The notes under the pieces: generated by a model | What the model was told of the DNA's origin: nothing | The model's database searches: none | What the model saw: the letters and a program-made list of their open reading frames with translations, nothing else | Program-made: the position numbers and the translations under genes | Assembly: GCA_013214485.1 (NCBI GenBank) | Contig: JABSSF010000005.1 | Coordinates: forward strand, 1-38,564 | Direction: 5' to 3' | Length of the DNA: 38,564 bases | Source: Rickettsiaceae bacterium | GTDB taxonomy: Bacteria; Pseudomonadota; Alphaproteobacteria; Rickettsiales; Rickettsiaceae | Shown: positions 20,907 through 31,162 of the stretch, piece by piece | Layout of the letters: each line of letters opens with the position of its first letter | Numbering within the stretch: position 1 is the first letter of the stretch

Positions 20907-21000
20907 TATACCCAAGACAAATGAAAAAACAGATTTTTAAATTTGATACTGCCCCAATTTTCTATCTTAAAAAATAGATTTTTCATTTGTCTTGGGTATA
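20907..21000. mobile_element. MITE-like palindromic repeat (94 bp)
   Basis: Terminal inverted repeat TATACCCAAGACAAATGAAAAA / TTTTTCATTTGTCTTGGGTATA; TA at the ends; internal segment shared (inverted) with 31163-31327. Confidence 0.75.
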
Positions 21001-21034
21001 TATGCCACAAAAATGGCTCACACATTCCTAAAAA

Positions 21035-21119
21035 TGGTACGGATGGAGGGACTTGAACCCCCACGCCTTGCGGCACTAGAACCTAAATCTAGCGCGTCTA
21101 CCAGTTCCGCCACATCCGC
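21035..21119 (-). tRNA. tRNA-Leu, anticodon UAG, CCA encoded
   Basis: GCGGATGTGGCGGAACTGGTAGACGCGCTAGATTTAGGTTCTAGTGCCGCAAGGCGTGGGGGTTCAAGTCCCTCCATCCGTACCA folds as class II tRNA; loop TTTAGGT. Confidence 0.97.
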
Positions 21120-21157
21120 TAAATCCAGCTCTGTAAAATACATTATTAATGTATTTT

Positions 21158-22306
21158 TTACAAAAACTGATTCAAAAACGTATGATACACGTTATATAAA
21201 GTTTGTAAATCACTAATTTTAGTAAATTCGTTAATTTTATGAGCTAAATTTGCATTAAGCCCAAATTCTAACACTTCTGAAAACTTATATATAAATCTTG
21301 CATCAGATGTTCCGCCACCTGTTGTAATGCTAGGCTTTATTTTAGAAATTTTTGCAACTACGTCAATAAAATTTTGCATATTAGGTGATAATTCTTGGGT
21401 AAAAGGTTTACTGGAACTATGATATTTTAAATCATAATCATTACTATGAGCTGAAACTATATCAGTTATAATAGCAATTAAGTCACTATCTGTATGCTGC
21501 GTATTATACCTAATATTAAATTTTATGGTAATTGATTGTGGAATAATATTTGTTACTATATTCCCCGTATCAATTGAAGTTATTTCTAAATTTGAGCTTT
21601 GAAAAAATTCGTTCCCTTCATCAAGCTTATATGCTATTAAATCAGTTAATATTTTATTTAAACTATATACAGGATTAATTGCTTTTTCAGGATAAGCAAC
21701 ATGTCCCTGCTTGCCATGAATTTTTAAAGTAAAATTTATACTGCCTCTACGACCAATTTTTACAGTATCACCAATATCTACATTTGTTGTAGGTTCACCG
21801 AGAATACAAAAATCAATTTTACCATAACGATCTTTTATATATTCCAGCATTTTTTGTGTCCCATATTCAGCTTTGCCTTCCTCATCGGTTGTTAGCAAAA
21901 AACTAATAGCTCCATTTAAATCAGGTTTTGCTTTAATTATATTACAACTTGCTAAAATACTACAAGCAAGGGCGCCTTTCATGTCTACAGCGCCCCTACC
22001 ATAAATTTTATCATCTATAATGGTTGCGGTAAAAGGTGGATGACTCCATAAATCCTGATTCATAGCAGGAACTACATCAAGATGACCAGCAAAACAAATA
22101 TTTGGTTTTTCATTACCATAAAAAGCATAAAGGTTAGTTGTTAACTCTTCTCCTGCGCCAAATTCTTGAACGTCACAAGTAAAACCATAATTTTCAAGGA
22201 TATTACTTACATATAAAATAGCATCTTTTCCTCTAGGAGTTAATGATTTAAAACTAATTAATTTACTAAGCAGATTAACTAATTCGGATATTACAAGATC
22301 TGACAT
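21158..22306 (-). CDS. dapE: Succinyl-diaminopimelate desuccinylase
   Basis: CFAGHLDVVPAMNQDLWSHPPFTATIIDDKIYGRGAVDMKGA; TTDEEGKAEYGT; TGGGTSDARF. Confidence 0.95.
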   Translation of the reverse strand: MSDLVISELVNLLSKLISFKSLTPRGKDAILYVSNILENYGFTCDVQEFGAGEELTTNLYAFYGNEKPNICFAGHLDVVPAMNQDLWSHPPFTATIIDDKIYGRGAVDMKGALACSILASCNIIKAKPDLNGAISFLLTTDEEGKAEYGTQKMLEYIKDRYGKIDFCILGEPTTNVDIGDTVKIGRRGSINFTLKIHGKQGHVAYPEKAINPVYSLNKILTDLIAYKLDEGNEFFQSSNLEITSIDTGNIVTNIIPQSITIKFNIRYNTQHTDSDLIAIITDIVSAHSNDYDLKYHSSSKPFTQELSPNMQNFIDVVAKISKIKPSITTGGGTSDARFIYKFSEVLEFGLNANLAHKINEFTKISDLQTLYNVYHTFLNQFL

Positions 22307-22332
22307 TTTTTATAAATCTTTATACATAAATA

Positions 22333-22488
22333 TTAAAAATCTGAAACTCGACCATTTCTTTCCCAATCCCCATATCTTGTTGGTTCTAAACCTTTTGGTC
22401 CACCGATTTCTTCAGTTTGTTCTTGATCAATTTTATTTTCCTTTTTACTTGTTTTTTCTTTTGCTATATTGTTTTTAATATTAGACAT
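22333..22488 (-). CDS. DUF1674 / SDHAF4-like small protein (51 aa, not in ORF track)
   Basis: Manual translation [51 protein letters not shown]; [23 protein letters not shown] is the family signature. Confidence 0.9.
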   Translation of the reverse strand: MSNIKNNIAKEKTSKKENKIDQEQTEEIGGPKGLEPTRYGDWERNGRVSDF

Positions 22489-22520
22489 CTTTTTGTACCT
22501 AAATAATAATTATTTTATTT

Positions 22521-23255
22521 ATGAAATATTCTAATTTAAGTAGAGTATATTTTAATAGCTTAACCAGTCAAGATCAAACTTTGATCATTACTAAATCCAA
22601 TGATAATAATATCTTTCATTATTTAAAAAATGTCCTAAGGTTAGGAATTGGTGATAATTTCAGAATATTTAACAGTAATAATGGTGAGTTCTTAGCTGAA
22701 ATAATTATTGTGAAGAAAAATGAATTAACCATAAAAGTAATAAGCTTATTAAGGCAAGAAGTACTAGACACTCCTTTAATACTTGCTTTATGTATTATAA
22801 AATCAGAAAAAATGTTAGAAGCAATAAAAGCAGCTGTGCAACTTGGCGTTACTGAAATTGTGCCAATAATTGCAGAAAGATCGCAGTATAAGCAGGTAAA
22901 TCAACAAAGGTTCCAACGAGCTATAATTGAAGCAGTAGAACAAAGTGAACGACTATTACTACCTAAAATTGTGACGCCTATTAGCTTAAATGATTTTTGT
23001 AACCGAAAAGACATAGAGCAAATCATCTTTGCTAATGAAATAGAAAATAATAATAATTCACTTAGTAAAATTAAAAAATTTGCTAATAATATTGCGGTAT
23101 TAGTTGGTGCTGAAGGTGGTTTTACTGATATAGAACGAACATATTTACTTAAACTGGATAAAGTAAATTCAATAAGCTTAGGTAAGTATGTACTTCGGAC
23201 AGAAATTGCAACCATTGCTATACTTGCTAATGTAACAATGTTAAGACAGAAATGA
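22521..23255 (+). CDS. rsmE: 16S rRNA (uracil1498-N3)-methyltransferase
   Basis: LVGAEGGFTDIERTYL...SISLGKYVLRTEIATIAILA. Confidence 0.95.
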   Translation: MKYSNLSRVYFNSLTSQDQTLIITKSNDNNIFHYLKNVLRLGIGDNFRIFNSNNGEFLAEIIIVKKNELTIKVISLLRQEVLDTPLILALCIIKSEKMLEAIKAAVQLGVTEIVPIIAERSQYKQVNQQRFQRAIIEAVEQSERLLLPKIVTPISLNDFCNRKDIEQIIFANEIENNNNSLSKIKKFANNIAVLVGAEGGFTDIERTYLLKLDKVNSISLGKYVLRTEIATIAILANVTMLRQK

Positions 23256-23340
23256 TAACTAACCTTAAATAAAACTAATTGCAAAAAAGTTACTTTCGCC
23301 CTTGGTGCTGGTGAGAATTGGTATAGAATCCCAACCATGT

Positions 23341-23480
23341 GTGTTAGACTAACATTCTAGGAGCTTAAAACTCTGTTCAACGAGAGGTTGTGCACGACCT
23401 ATTTAAAGTAGTGTGATCCTCGGTTAGTATTAATTGATTTGATTTTATCATAGCGTACATATATGACGCTTCTTTCCCTT
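23341..23480 (-). repeat. Partial/decayed copy 3 of the structured element (inverted orientation)
   Basis: Reverse complement AAATCAATTAATACTAACCGAGGATCACACTACTTTAAATAGGTCGTGCACAACCTCTCGTTG matches copy 1 AAATCAATTAATGCTAATCGAGGACTGCACTATTATTTAAGGTCGTGCACGACCTCTCTTTG. Confidence 0.75.
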
Positions 23481-23649
23481 TTTCAGGTTATTTGAGTATA
23501 TACCCAAGACAAATAAGAAATCTATTTTGTTATTAAATTGTAACTTTAATAAAATTTTTATTGCTTTTAAGTAAAATTCTGTTTTTGGAAATTTTGTATA
23601 ACTCTTATATTACTATGTTTATTAAGATGAAATTAAAGCTAAGTAACAA

Positions 23650-24234
23650 ATGACAGATTTCACTATAGAAAACAAATATCAAGGGCTTATTATAGCTGGT
23701 GTTGATGAAGCAGGAAGAGGGCCATTTGCAGGGCCTGTAGTAGCTGGTGCTGTTATCGTAAATCCTAAAAACATAATTTCTGGTATTAAAGATTCTAAAA
23801 AACTAACTAAAAGAAAAAGGGAAGAATTATATTTAGCAATAACTAATAATTGTATCTGGTCTGTTGGCATTGTTTCTTCAGAAGATATTGATCAAATCAA
23901 TATATTAGAAGCTACTAAAAAAGCTTGTAGGCTAGCTGTAGAATCCTTAACTAAAAGACCAGAAATAGTGATCGTCGATGGTAATATGAAATTTAATGAT
24001 CAACGTTTTAAAAGCATTATCAAAGGTGATGATAAATCAATTTCAATCGCTGCAGCTTCAATCATTGCCAAAGTTACCAGGGATCAAATTATGGAAGAAC
24101 TAGGCCAAAAATTCCCGCAATATAAATGGCATAAAAATTCTGGATATGGAACTAAAGAACATCGCCAGGCAATTAAAGATCATGGGTTAACAGAGCATCA
24201 TCGCAAAAGTTTTAAATTTTCTTTGCCAGCTTAA
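23650..24234 (+). CDS. rnhB: Ribonuclease HII
   Basis: GVDEAGRGPFAGPVVAGAVI; DSKKLTKRKREELY. Confidence 0.97.
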   Translation: MTDFTIENKYQGLIIAGVDEAGRGPFAGPVVAGAVIVNPKNIISGIKDSKKLTKRKREELYLAITNNCIWSVGIVSSEDIDQINILEATKKACRLAVESLTKRPEIVIVDGNMKFNDQRFKSIIKGDDKSISIAAASIIAKVTRDQIMEELGQKFPQYKWHKNSGYGTKEHRQAIKDHGLTEHHRKSFKFSLPA

Positions 24235-24254
24235 TTATCTATCTAAAAATCTTT

Positions 24255-25286
24255 TTATCCGCTGGTTCGCATTTCTAAGGTAAAATTCATTAAATCAGTA
24301 AAGCTTTGCAAATCTTCTCCTTGGTCACAGAAATTTGACAATGCTGGATTAATGGGTATTTGGCAAAGCAAGGGAATTTGATATTGCTTAGCTAATTCTT
24401 TACCACTATTACCAGCAAAAAGATTAATTTTTTGTCCAGAAGATTGCTCCAGGTAGTAACTCATATTTTCAATAATACCAGTAACTTTTACCTCAAATTT
24501 TTTATATAAATTAATTGCTCTACTAACATCAATTGCTGATATTTGCTGTGGGGTAGTGACCATAATTACTTGATGCACCAAATAATTTTGTAGCAAACTT
24601 AAATGAATATCTCCAGTTCCTGGAGGCGTATCAACTATTAAATAATCTAACTTAGGCCAATTAGTTAGCGATAATAGTTGGTATAATGCTTTACTAGTCA
24701 TTGGTCCACGCCAACTAATAGCAGCATCTGGGGCTACTAAAAAACCAATTGAATTAATAGCAACACCGTAAGATTCTAATGGAATCATTCGATTATTCTC
24801 GAGTTCTGGTTTGCCATTTAGGTTAAATATCTTAGGTATTGAAGGTCCATAAATATCAGCATCAATAATGCCGACTTTAGCTCCACCTTTAGTTAATTTA
24901 TGTGCCAACAAAGCGCTAATCGTAGATTTTCCTACTCCGCCTTTACCTGCTGCAACCATTATTATTTCTTTTACCCCTTCAATCTGAATCTTAGATTTTT
25001 GTTCTTGAGTTTCAGAATCTGTATTATTTTGTTGTAAATGACCTGGTTGCTGGCTAGTGAAAATAATATTTATCTTACTATTTGAAGACAATTTACTTAG
25101 TTCATATATTACCTCTTTGCGGATTTTTTCTGCTTCAATTAGTTTAATACCTGTAATATCAAGAGAAAAACCTATATTTGTTCCATTGATGATTATATCA
25201 GAAGCTCTTTTTAATAAAGTTGAGCCATCAGAAAACACTATGTCTTTAATTTTAGTTTGAATATTTAGCTTATTTAAATTCGTCAT
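24255..25286 (-). CDS. mrp: Mrp/ApbC/NBP35-family Fe-S carrier ATPase
   Basis: AAGKGGVGKSTISALLAHKL; DADIYGPSIPKI; DTPPGTGDIHLSL. Confidence 0.95.
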   Translation of the reverse strand: MTNLNKLNIQTKIKDIVFSDGSTLLKRASDIIINGTNIGFSLDITGIKLIEAEKIRKEVIYELSKLSSNSKINIIFTSQQPGHLQQNNTDSETQEQKSKIQIEGVKEIIMVAAGKGGVGKSTISALLAHKLTKGGAKVGIIDADIYGPSIPKIFNLNGKPELENNRMIPLESYGVAINSIGFLVAPDAAISWRGPMTSKALYQLLSLTNWPKLDYLIVDTPPGTGDIHLSLLQNYLVHQVIMVTTPQQISAIDVSRAINLYKKFEVKVTGIIENMSYYLEQSSGQKINLFAGNSGKELAKQYQIPLLCQIPINPALSNFCDQGEDLQSFTDLMNFTLEMRTSG

Positions 25287-25354
25287 GCTTGCAATATTGA
25301 ATAAGTTTATTATAGTAGTATAAGTTATAAACTATAAAAATATAATTTGGAATA

Positions 25355-26413
25355 ATGATAAATAAAATTAGTAGACAAATATTTAAAAAATCTCCTTGGG
25401 ATGATTTTGAAGAGGAAGAAGACATTTTTACTAAAAGAAGAAAAAAAGATAATTTTAATTTCAATGATTTTCAGTTTAATTTTAGTAAAAAGACAATTTT
25501 TTTGTTAATTATTGCTGCAGTAATTATGTGGCTGAGTTCAGGAATATATAAAGTTAGTGAAGGACAGGAAGCAGCAGTCTTACGTTTTGGTCGTTTTGAT
25601 CGTATTGGTATTGCAGGTCTTAATTATCACTTACCTTTTCCAGTGGAATCAGTAATTATTGAAAAAGTTAATCAATCTAGACGAATAGAGATTGGTTATC
25701 GTTCAACTGGTAGAACAAGGAAAAGTGGTGCTTCATCTTTCAGAGATATTGGTAATGAAAGTAATATGCTTACTGGGGATGAGAATATTGTTGAGTTAAA
25801 TGCTGATGTGATGTGGCATATTTCTGATTTAGCTAAATATTCTTTTAATGTTTCTAATCCTCAGGAAACGGTGAAGGCAGCTGCAGAAAGTGCTATTAGA
25901 GAAGTTATCGGGAATACACCAATTTCTGATGTTCTATCTAGTGAGAAACAAGCTATTACGCTAAAAGTAGAAGCTTTAATTCAACAAACATTAGATCAAT
26001 ATGAAGTTGGGGTAATGATTGAACAAGTGCAATTACTAAGAGCCGAACCTCCAAAGGAAGTAATTCAAGCTTATCGTGATGTTCAAACAGCTAAAGCTGA
26101 CAAGGAAAAACTAATTAACCAAGCTCAGGCATATAATAATGATATTATTCCTAAAGCAAGAGGGGAAGAAGCTAAAGTTTTAGAAGAAGCTAATGGTTAC
26201 AAAGCTGAAGTAATAGCTAAAGCAAAAGGTGATGCTGCTAGATTTAATGCTATTTATAAACAATATGCTCAAAGTAAAGATGTTACCAAAACTAGATTAT
26301 ATCTTGAAGCTATTGAAGAGGTTTTAAATAATTCTAATAAAGTAATAATGGGTGGCGATGGTTTATTGCCACATATGGCGATAGGTAAAAAAGGTTTAAT
26401 CAATCAGGAATAA
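25355..26413 (+). CDS. hflK: HflK protease modulator
   Basis: SPHFB domain; SEGQEAAVLRFGRFDRIGIAGLNYHLPFPVE; followed by hflC. Confidence 0.95.
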   Translation: MINKISRQIFKKSPWDDFEEEEDIFTKRRKKDNFNFNDFQFNFSKKTIFLLIIAAVIMWLSSGIYKVSEGQEAAVLRFGRFDRIGIAGLNYHLPFPVESVIIEKVNQSRRIEIGYRSTGRTRKSGASSFRDIGNESNMLTGDENIVELNADVMWHISDLAKYSFNVSNPQETVKAAAESAIREVIGNTPISDVLSSEKQAITLKVEALIQQTLDQYEVGVMIEQVQLLRAEPPKEVIQAYRDVQTAKADKEKLINQAQAYNNDIIPKARGEEAKVLEEANGYKAEVIAKAKGDAARFNAIYKQYAQSKDVTKTRLYLEAIEEVLNNSNKVIMGGDGLLPHMAIGKKGLINQE

Positions 26414-26427
26414 AAAAATTAAAAATT

Positions 26428-27285
26428 ATGAACAAAGTTTATTTTATAATATTTGCAGTACTAATAAGTATAATCATTATTTTCGGTTCGTTATTTACAG
26501 TGGATCAAAAGCAATTTGGTGTTGTATTTCAATTTGGACAAGCAGTAAGAGTAATTGAAGAACCTGGATTAAGTATTAAAATACCATTAGTACAAAATGT
26601 TTTATTTTTTGATAAGCGTATTTTAAATGTCAGTGCTGAAGCTAAAGAATTAACAGCCTCTGATGGGAAAAGGCTTATTGTTGATGCTTTTGCAAAATTT
26701 AAGATCAAAGATCCAGTAACTTTTTTCAAAACTGTTCACACATATGAAGGGGCTAGCCTTAGATTAAATAAAATTTTAGAATCTTCAATGCGTAAAGTAA
26801 TCGGTAAAGTTCCACTTAGTACATTATTAACTAAAGAACGCTCTAACTTAATGTTACGTATTAGAGATTTAGTTGACAACGAAGCAACTTCTTTTGGTAT
26901 CGATATTGTTGATGTTCGTATCTTAAAAGCTGATCTACCAGCTGAGAATAGTGCGGCTATTTACCGTAGAATGCAAACAGATAGAGAAAAAGAAGCTAAG
27001 CAAATAAGAGCAGAAGGGAATGAACAAGCGACAAAAATTGTTTCAAGAGCTGATAAAGAAAAGAAAATTATCTTAGCAGATGCATATACTAAATCTGAGA
27101 AAATTAAAGGTGAGGGAGATGCTGAAGCTGCAAGAATATATAATCTTGCCTACACTAAAGATGCTGAATTTTATAAGTTTTATCGTTCATTAGTAACTTA
27201 CAGAGCTTCACTTTCTGAGGAGACTACTTCTTTTGTGTTATCTCCTGAATCAGAGTTTTTTAAATATTTAAAACTAGGTAAATAA
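26428..27285 (+). CDS. hflC: HflC protease modulator
   Basis: VDQKQFGVVFQFGQAVRVIEEPGLSIKIPLVQNVLFFDKRIL; SPHFB domain. Confidence 0.95.
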   Translation: MNKVYFIIFAVLISIIIIFGSLFTVDQKQFGVVFQFGQAVRVIEEPGLSIKIPLVQNVLFFDKRILNVSAEAKELTASDGKRLIVDAFAKFKIKDPVTFFKTVHTYEGASLRLNKILESSMRKVIGKVPLSTLLTKERSNLMLRIRDLVDNEATSFGIDIVDVRILKADLPAENSAAIYRRMQTDREKEAKQIRAEGNEQATKIVSRADKEKKIILADAYTKSEKIKGEGDAEAARIYNLAYTKDAEFYKFYRSLVTYRASLSEETTSFVLSPESEFFKYLKLGK

Positions 27286-28760
27286 TGAAGCAGGTTTTAA
27301 TAACATGTTTTCTAATTGCAACATTTATTAATACTGTCTTTGCAAAAGAAAAGGCTAAACAACAAATAAATTCACAAAATAATATTAGCAGTAATAGCAA
27401 ACCTCCACAATATATTACTAGCTTTGCTGATATTATTGAACCTTTAATGCCTGCTGTAGTTAATATTTATACCGTAAGATATAAAGAGGATTACCCTCAA
27501 AAATCATTATCTGAAGTTTTTCCTTACGAGCAATTTAACAATTTTTTTGAACAATTCAACGTACCTTTTTCTTTTGAAGAGCTTTATTCTAACCCGAAAG
27601 CAATGTCACTTGGTTCTGGTTTTTTTATTGATGAAGAAGGTTTAATAGTAACTAATCATCATGTAGTTGCTGATTCTGATGAAATTCATATTAAACTCTC
27701 TGATAACACAGAGTTACCAGCAATTATTATTGGCATTGATGCTAAAACGGATTTAGCATTATTGAAAATATCTTCAAAGAAAAAATTTCCAGCAGTTAAA
27801 TTTGGTAATTCTAGTAAAACCAGAGTTGGTGACGTAGTTATTGCGATTGGAAATCCACTTGGATTTGGTGGAACAGTTACTACTGGTATTATTTCTTCAA
27901 AAGGTAGGGATTTAGGTGCTAGTGTTGAGGAGCTTGTCGATGATTTTATCCAAATTGATGCAGCAATTAATAGAGGTAATTCTGGTGGTCCTTTATTTAA
28001 TATTCATGGTGAAGTAATCGGCATTAATACTTCAATACCTGCAGCTGGTGGGGGGACTAATATAGGTATTGGTTTTGCGATCCCATCTAGTACAGCACAA
28101 GATATAATAACCAAATTACAAAAACACGGTAAGATAGTTCGTGGGCGCTTAGATATAGTTATTCAAAATAGCACTCCAGAATTAACAGAAGCTCTTGGTA
28201 TAAGCAATATAGATTATGGAATATTAGTGGTTGATGTTAGACCAAATGGCAGTGGTCACAAAGCTGGTATTAAAAGAGGTGATTTAATAATTAAATTCAA
28301 TGGTAATAAAGTTGCCGATACGCGTAAATTACAATTACATGTTGCTGATGCTTATCTTGGAGAAGAAGTGAAGTTAACTATAATTCGTAACAACCAGGAG
28401 CAAGAAGTCATTGCTAAAATAGAAGAATCATTAAGCGAAAATAATGATATGTTCTTGGAAAATACGGAAGTATTACACAAAATGGGTGCTATATTTACTA
28501 ATTTATCACCAGCATTAATTGAGAAATTTAGTTTAGATCCTGATAGTAGAGGCATTATGGTTATTCATGCGATGGGAGATGAACCTCCATATGATCTTAA
28601 AATGGGTGATATAATACTTGATATTAATAATAAAATAGTTAATAATATTAACGAATTTGATAATTTTTATGAAGACTTAAAGAAAAACAACAAAAAAAGT
28701 ACTTCATTACTTATCAAAAGGGATAATACAAAATTATTTATTCCAATTCTAATAAAATAA
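27285..28760 (+). CDS. htrA: Periplasmic serine endoprotease DegP/HtrA with PDZ domains
   Basis: TNHHVVADSDEI, DLALLKI, GNSGGPLFN catalytic triad context; C-terminal PDZ repeats. Confidence 0.96.
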   Translation: MKQVLITCFLIATFINTVFAKEKAKQQINSQNNISSNSKPPQYITSFADIIEPLMPAVVNIYTVRYKEDYPQKSLSEVFPYEQFNNFFEQFNVPFSFEELYSNPKAMSLGSGFFIDEEGLIVTNHHVVADSDEIHIKLSDNTELPAIIIGIDAKTDLALLKISSKKKFPAVKFGNSSKTRVGDVVIAIGNPLGFGGTVTTGIISSKGRDLGASVEELVDDFIQIDAAINRGNSGGPLFNIHGEVIGINTSIPAAGGGTNIGIGFAIPSSTAQDIITKLQKHGKIVRGRLDIVIQNSTPELTEALGISNIDYGILVVDVRPNGSGHKAGIKRGDLIIKFNGNKVADTRKLQLHVADAYLGEEVKLTIIRNNQEQEVIAKIEESLSENNDMFLENTEVLHKMGAIFTNLSPALIEKFSLDPDSRGIMVIHAMGDEPPYDLKMGDIILDINNKIVNNINEFDNFYEDLKKNNKKSTSLLIKRDNTKLFIPILIK

Positions 28761-28781
28761 CAAGATTATATATTTATAGAC

Positions 28782-29576
28782 ATGATGGAGAGCAAAGAAA
28801 AGATAGCGGTATTAAGCTTTTATAGTTTTACGAATATATCAGAACCAGAATATTTGATACCAAAGTTATTACATACAGCAAAGAGGAAATATATTAGAGG
28901 AACTATTATAGTAGCTGAAGAAGGGTTTAACGGTTCTATTAGTGGTGATGAACAAAATCTCAATTTATTATTAGAACAGCTTAAAAAAGATTCTAGAGCG
29001 ACTAATATTAATATAAAGGTTAACTATTGTGATAAACATCCATTTTCTAAAATCAAGGTAAAATTAAAAAATGAAATTGTTGCAATGAAAGCTGGTAATA
29101 TTGATGCAGCTAATAATGCTGGAATTTATATTGCCCCAAAAGATTGGGACGAATTTATTAGCAGGGATGATGTAATATTAATTGATACACGTAACAATTA
29201 TGAAATTTTAGCTGGAACTTTTAAAGGAGCTATTGATCCACAAACAGAAACATTTCGTGATTTTCCTGAGTGGGCACAAAAAAATAAAGAAACCTTAAAA
29301 GACAAAAAAATAGCGATGTGTTGTACTGGCGGGATTCGTTGTGAGAAATCTACTGCTTATATGAAAGAACTTGGGCTTACAGACGTATACCATTTAGAGG
29401 GAGGTATTTTACAATATCTTGAAGATACTAAAAATGCTAATAATAAATGGCAAGGGGAATGTTTTGTTTTTGATGATCGTGGTGCTGTATCAGATGATTT
29501 ATTGCCAGCAGAAGGCTACTGGGTAGAAGAAAATACAACTGCTAAAAAAGTGGCAATAGAAAATAATAAAATTTAA
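28782..29576 (+). CDS. trhO: Rhodanese-like tRNA uridine(34) hydroxylase
   Basis: [45 protein letters not shown]. Confidence 0.93.
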   Translation: MMESKEKIAVLSFYSFTNISEPEYLIPKLLHTAKRKYIRGTIIVAEEGFNGSISGDEQNLNLLLEQLKKDSRATNINIKVNYCDKHPFSKIKVKLKNEIVAMKAGNIDAANNAGIYIAPKDWDEFISRDDVILIDTRNNYEILAGTFKGAIDPQTETFRDFPEWAQKNKETLKDKKIAMCCTGGIRCEKSTAYMKELGLTDVYHLEGGILQYLEDTKNANNKWQGECFVFDDRGAVSDDLLPAEGYWVEENTTAKKVAIENNKI

Positions 29577-30203
29577 ATGCTTGTAAATGATATAGTTATT
29601 ATTGCTGAAAATCAGATCATATATGATACAGTTAAGACAAACTTTGTCAGTATAAAAGACTTTGCCAATATTCCTGTGAAACTTGTCTCTAAATTAACAG
29701 CTGCAAAATTTTTACAAAACTGTCCAAAAATTGACATTTTAATTATTGATACAAATTTAAAAAACATTTCTTTACCCTTATATAAAATAAGAAAATTAAT
29801 TAATTTAACTAAAAATATTTTCAGTGGTGAGGAACTCAAATTAAAAAAACCAATCAGATTAGGGCAAATATTACAAATTTTAGCAAATAGTTTAAGTAAC
29901 AAGCAATTATTTTGTAGTTTAAATAATAAATGGATATATGATGAAAAATTAGCCATTCTTGCTACTTGGAATAATAAAATAGAACTTACTGAAAAGGAAA
30001 ATCAAATTTTCAAATTTTTACTGCTAAGCAAGGAAAGTAAAATAGATAAGAGAACTTTACTTGCAGAAGTTTGGCATTATCAAGAAAATATAGAAACTTC
30101 AACAGTTGATACCCATCTATATAATTTAAAACAAAAATTACCAAGTGAATTAGTAGAAATACAAAATAATTGCTGCATAGTAAATATTTCTGAAGTTACC
30201 TAG
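29577..30203 (+). CDS. OmpR-type winged-helix regulator with degenerate receiver-like N-terminus
   Basis: C-terminal LTEKENQIFKFLLLSKESKIDKRTLLAEVWHYQENIETSTVDTHLYNLKQKL is Trans_reg_C-like; N-terminus lacks a canonical acidic pair and Lys. Confidence 0.75.
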   Translation: MLVNDIVIIAENQIIYDTVKTNFVSIKDFANIPVKLVSKLTAAKFLQNCPKIDILIIDTNLKNISLPLYKIRKLINLTKNIFSGEELKLKKPIRLGQILQILANSLSNKQLFCSLNNKWIYDEKLAILATWNNKIELTEKENQIFKFLLLSKESKIDKRTLLAEVWHYQENIETSTVDTHLYNLKQKLPSELVEIQNNCCIVNISEVT

Positions 30204-30307
30204 ATGCTTATTATTTTGCTAAAATATAGATAATATGATATATTATCATCCAATATAAAACTACCTTGGCATAATTAAGTTTTTAAAATCGTTACGAAAA
30301 ATATTAT

Positions 30308-31135
30308 ATGAAAAATCTAACCGCTATTTTTATTATCATTCTTGCAATTCTAATTGGCATATTTACCTATTATAAAGTAATTAGGAAACCTCATCAGGCT
30401 AGTGCTGTAATTACAACAACCAAATCTGATGATAACAATGTATTAGCAGGAGAAAAAACAAGTTTTACCAGAGAGGAAATCGAGCAAATAATTGAAGAAC
30501 ATATTATTGATAATCCTGACATTATCGTTAAATCGTTAGATAAATTACGTAAGCAAAAAGATCAAGAATCAAATCAAAAAGCTGAAGATTATATTAAAAA
30601 TAATATGGAAGAAATCTTGGGGTTAGGCAATCCCCCTGTAATTGGTAATAAAAATGGGGCAATTTCTATAGTCTTTTTTTATGACTATAATTGTGGATTT
30701 TGCAAAGAAGCTAATAAAACAATTCTTAATATAATAAAAACTGAAACTGATATTAAAATTACTTTTAGACCCATAGCAATTCTGGGGCCTCATTCCACTT
30801 ATGCTACAAAATTGTCTTTAGTAATTCACAAGGCATTTCCAGATAAGTTTTTTGCTATTCACAATAGTTTGATGTCTACCAAAGAATTAATAACTCCTAA
30901 GGTTGGTAAGGCTATATTAGCAAAATATAATATTGACTATTCTATTGTTGAAAATGAGATTAATAGTCTCTCCAGTAAGGCGCTTATAAATAAAAATCTT
31001 AAGATTGCCCAAAATTTAGGAATTCGTGGTGCTCCTTCTTATGTTATTGGAAATTATTTCACTTCTGGTCTAATGAAAGAAGAAAAACTTAAAATTATAT
31101 TTGCAGAATTACGTAAGCAACAAAAAATGAAATAA
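30308..31135 (+). CDS. DsbA-family thioredoxin-fold protein (Com1/ScsC-like)
   Basis: N-terminal TM; FFYDYNCGFCKEANK CxxC; cis-Pro GAPSYVIGNYF. Confidence 0.9.
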   Translation: MKNLTAIFIIILAILIGIFTYYKVIRKPHQASAVITTTKSDDNNVLAGEKTSFTREEIEQIIEEHIIDNPDIIVKSLDKLRKQKDQESNQKAEDYIKNNMEEILGLGNPPVIGNKNGAISIVFFYDYNCGFCKEANKTILNIIKTETDIKITFRPIAILGPHSTYATKLSLVIHKAFPDKFFAIHNSLMSTKELITPKVGKAILAKYNIDYSIVENEINSLSSKALINKNLKIAQNLGIRGAPSYVIGNYFTSGLMKEEKLKIIFAELRKQQKMK

Positions 31136-31162
31136 TAAGTCCTTGTTCACGGATTGTTTAGA

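Noticed and set aside
20992-21216. 74-aa ORF across tRNA-Leu
   Set aside because: Translates through MITE end and the tRNA; not a real CDS.
22901-23338. 145-aa ORF antisense to rsmE
   Set aside because: Shadow ORF; contains reverse translation of conserved rsmE segment.
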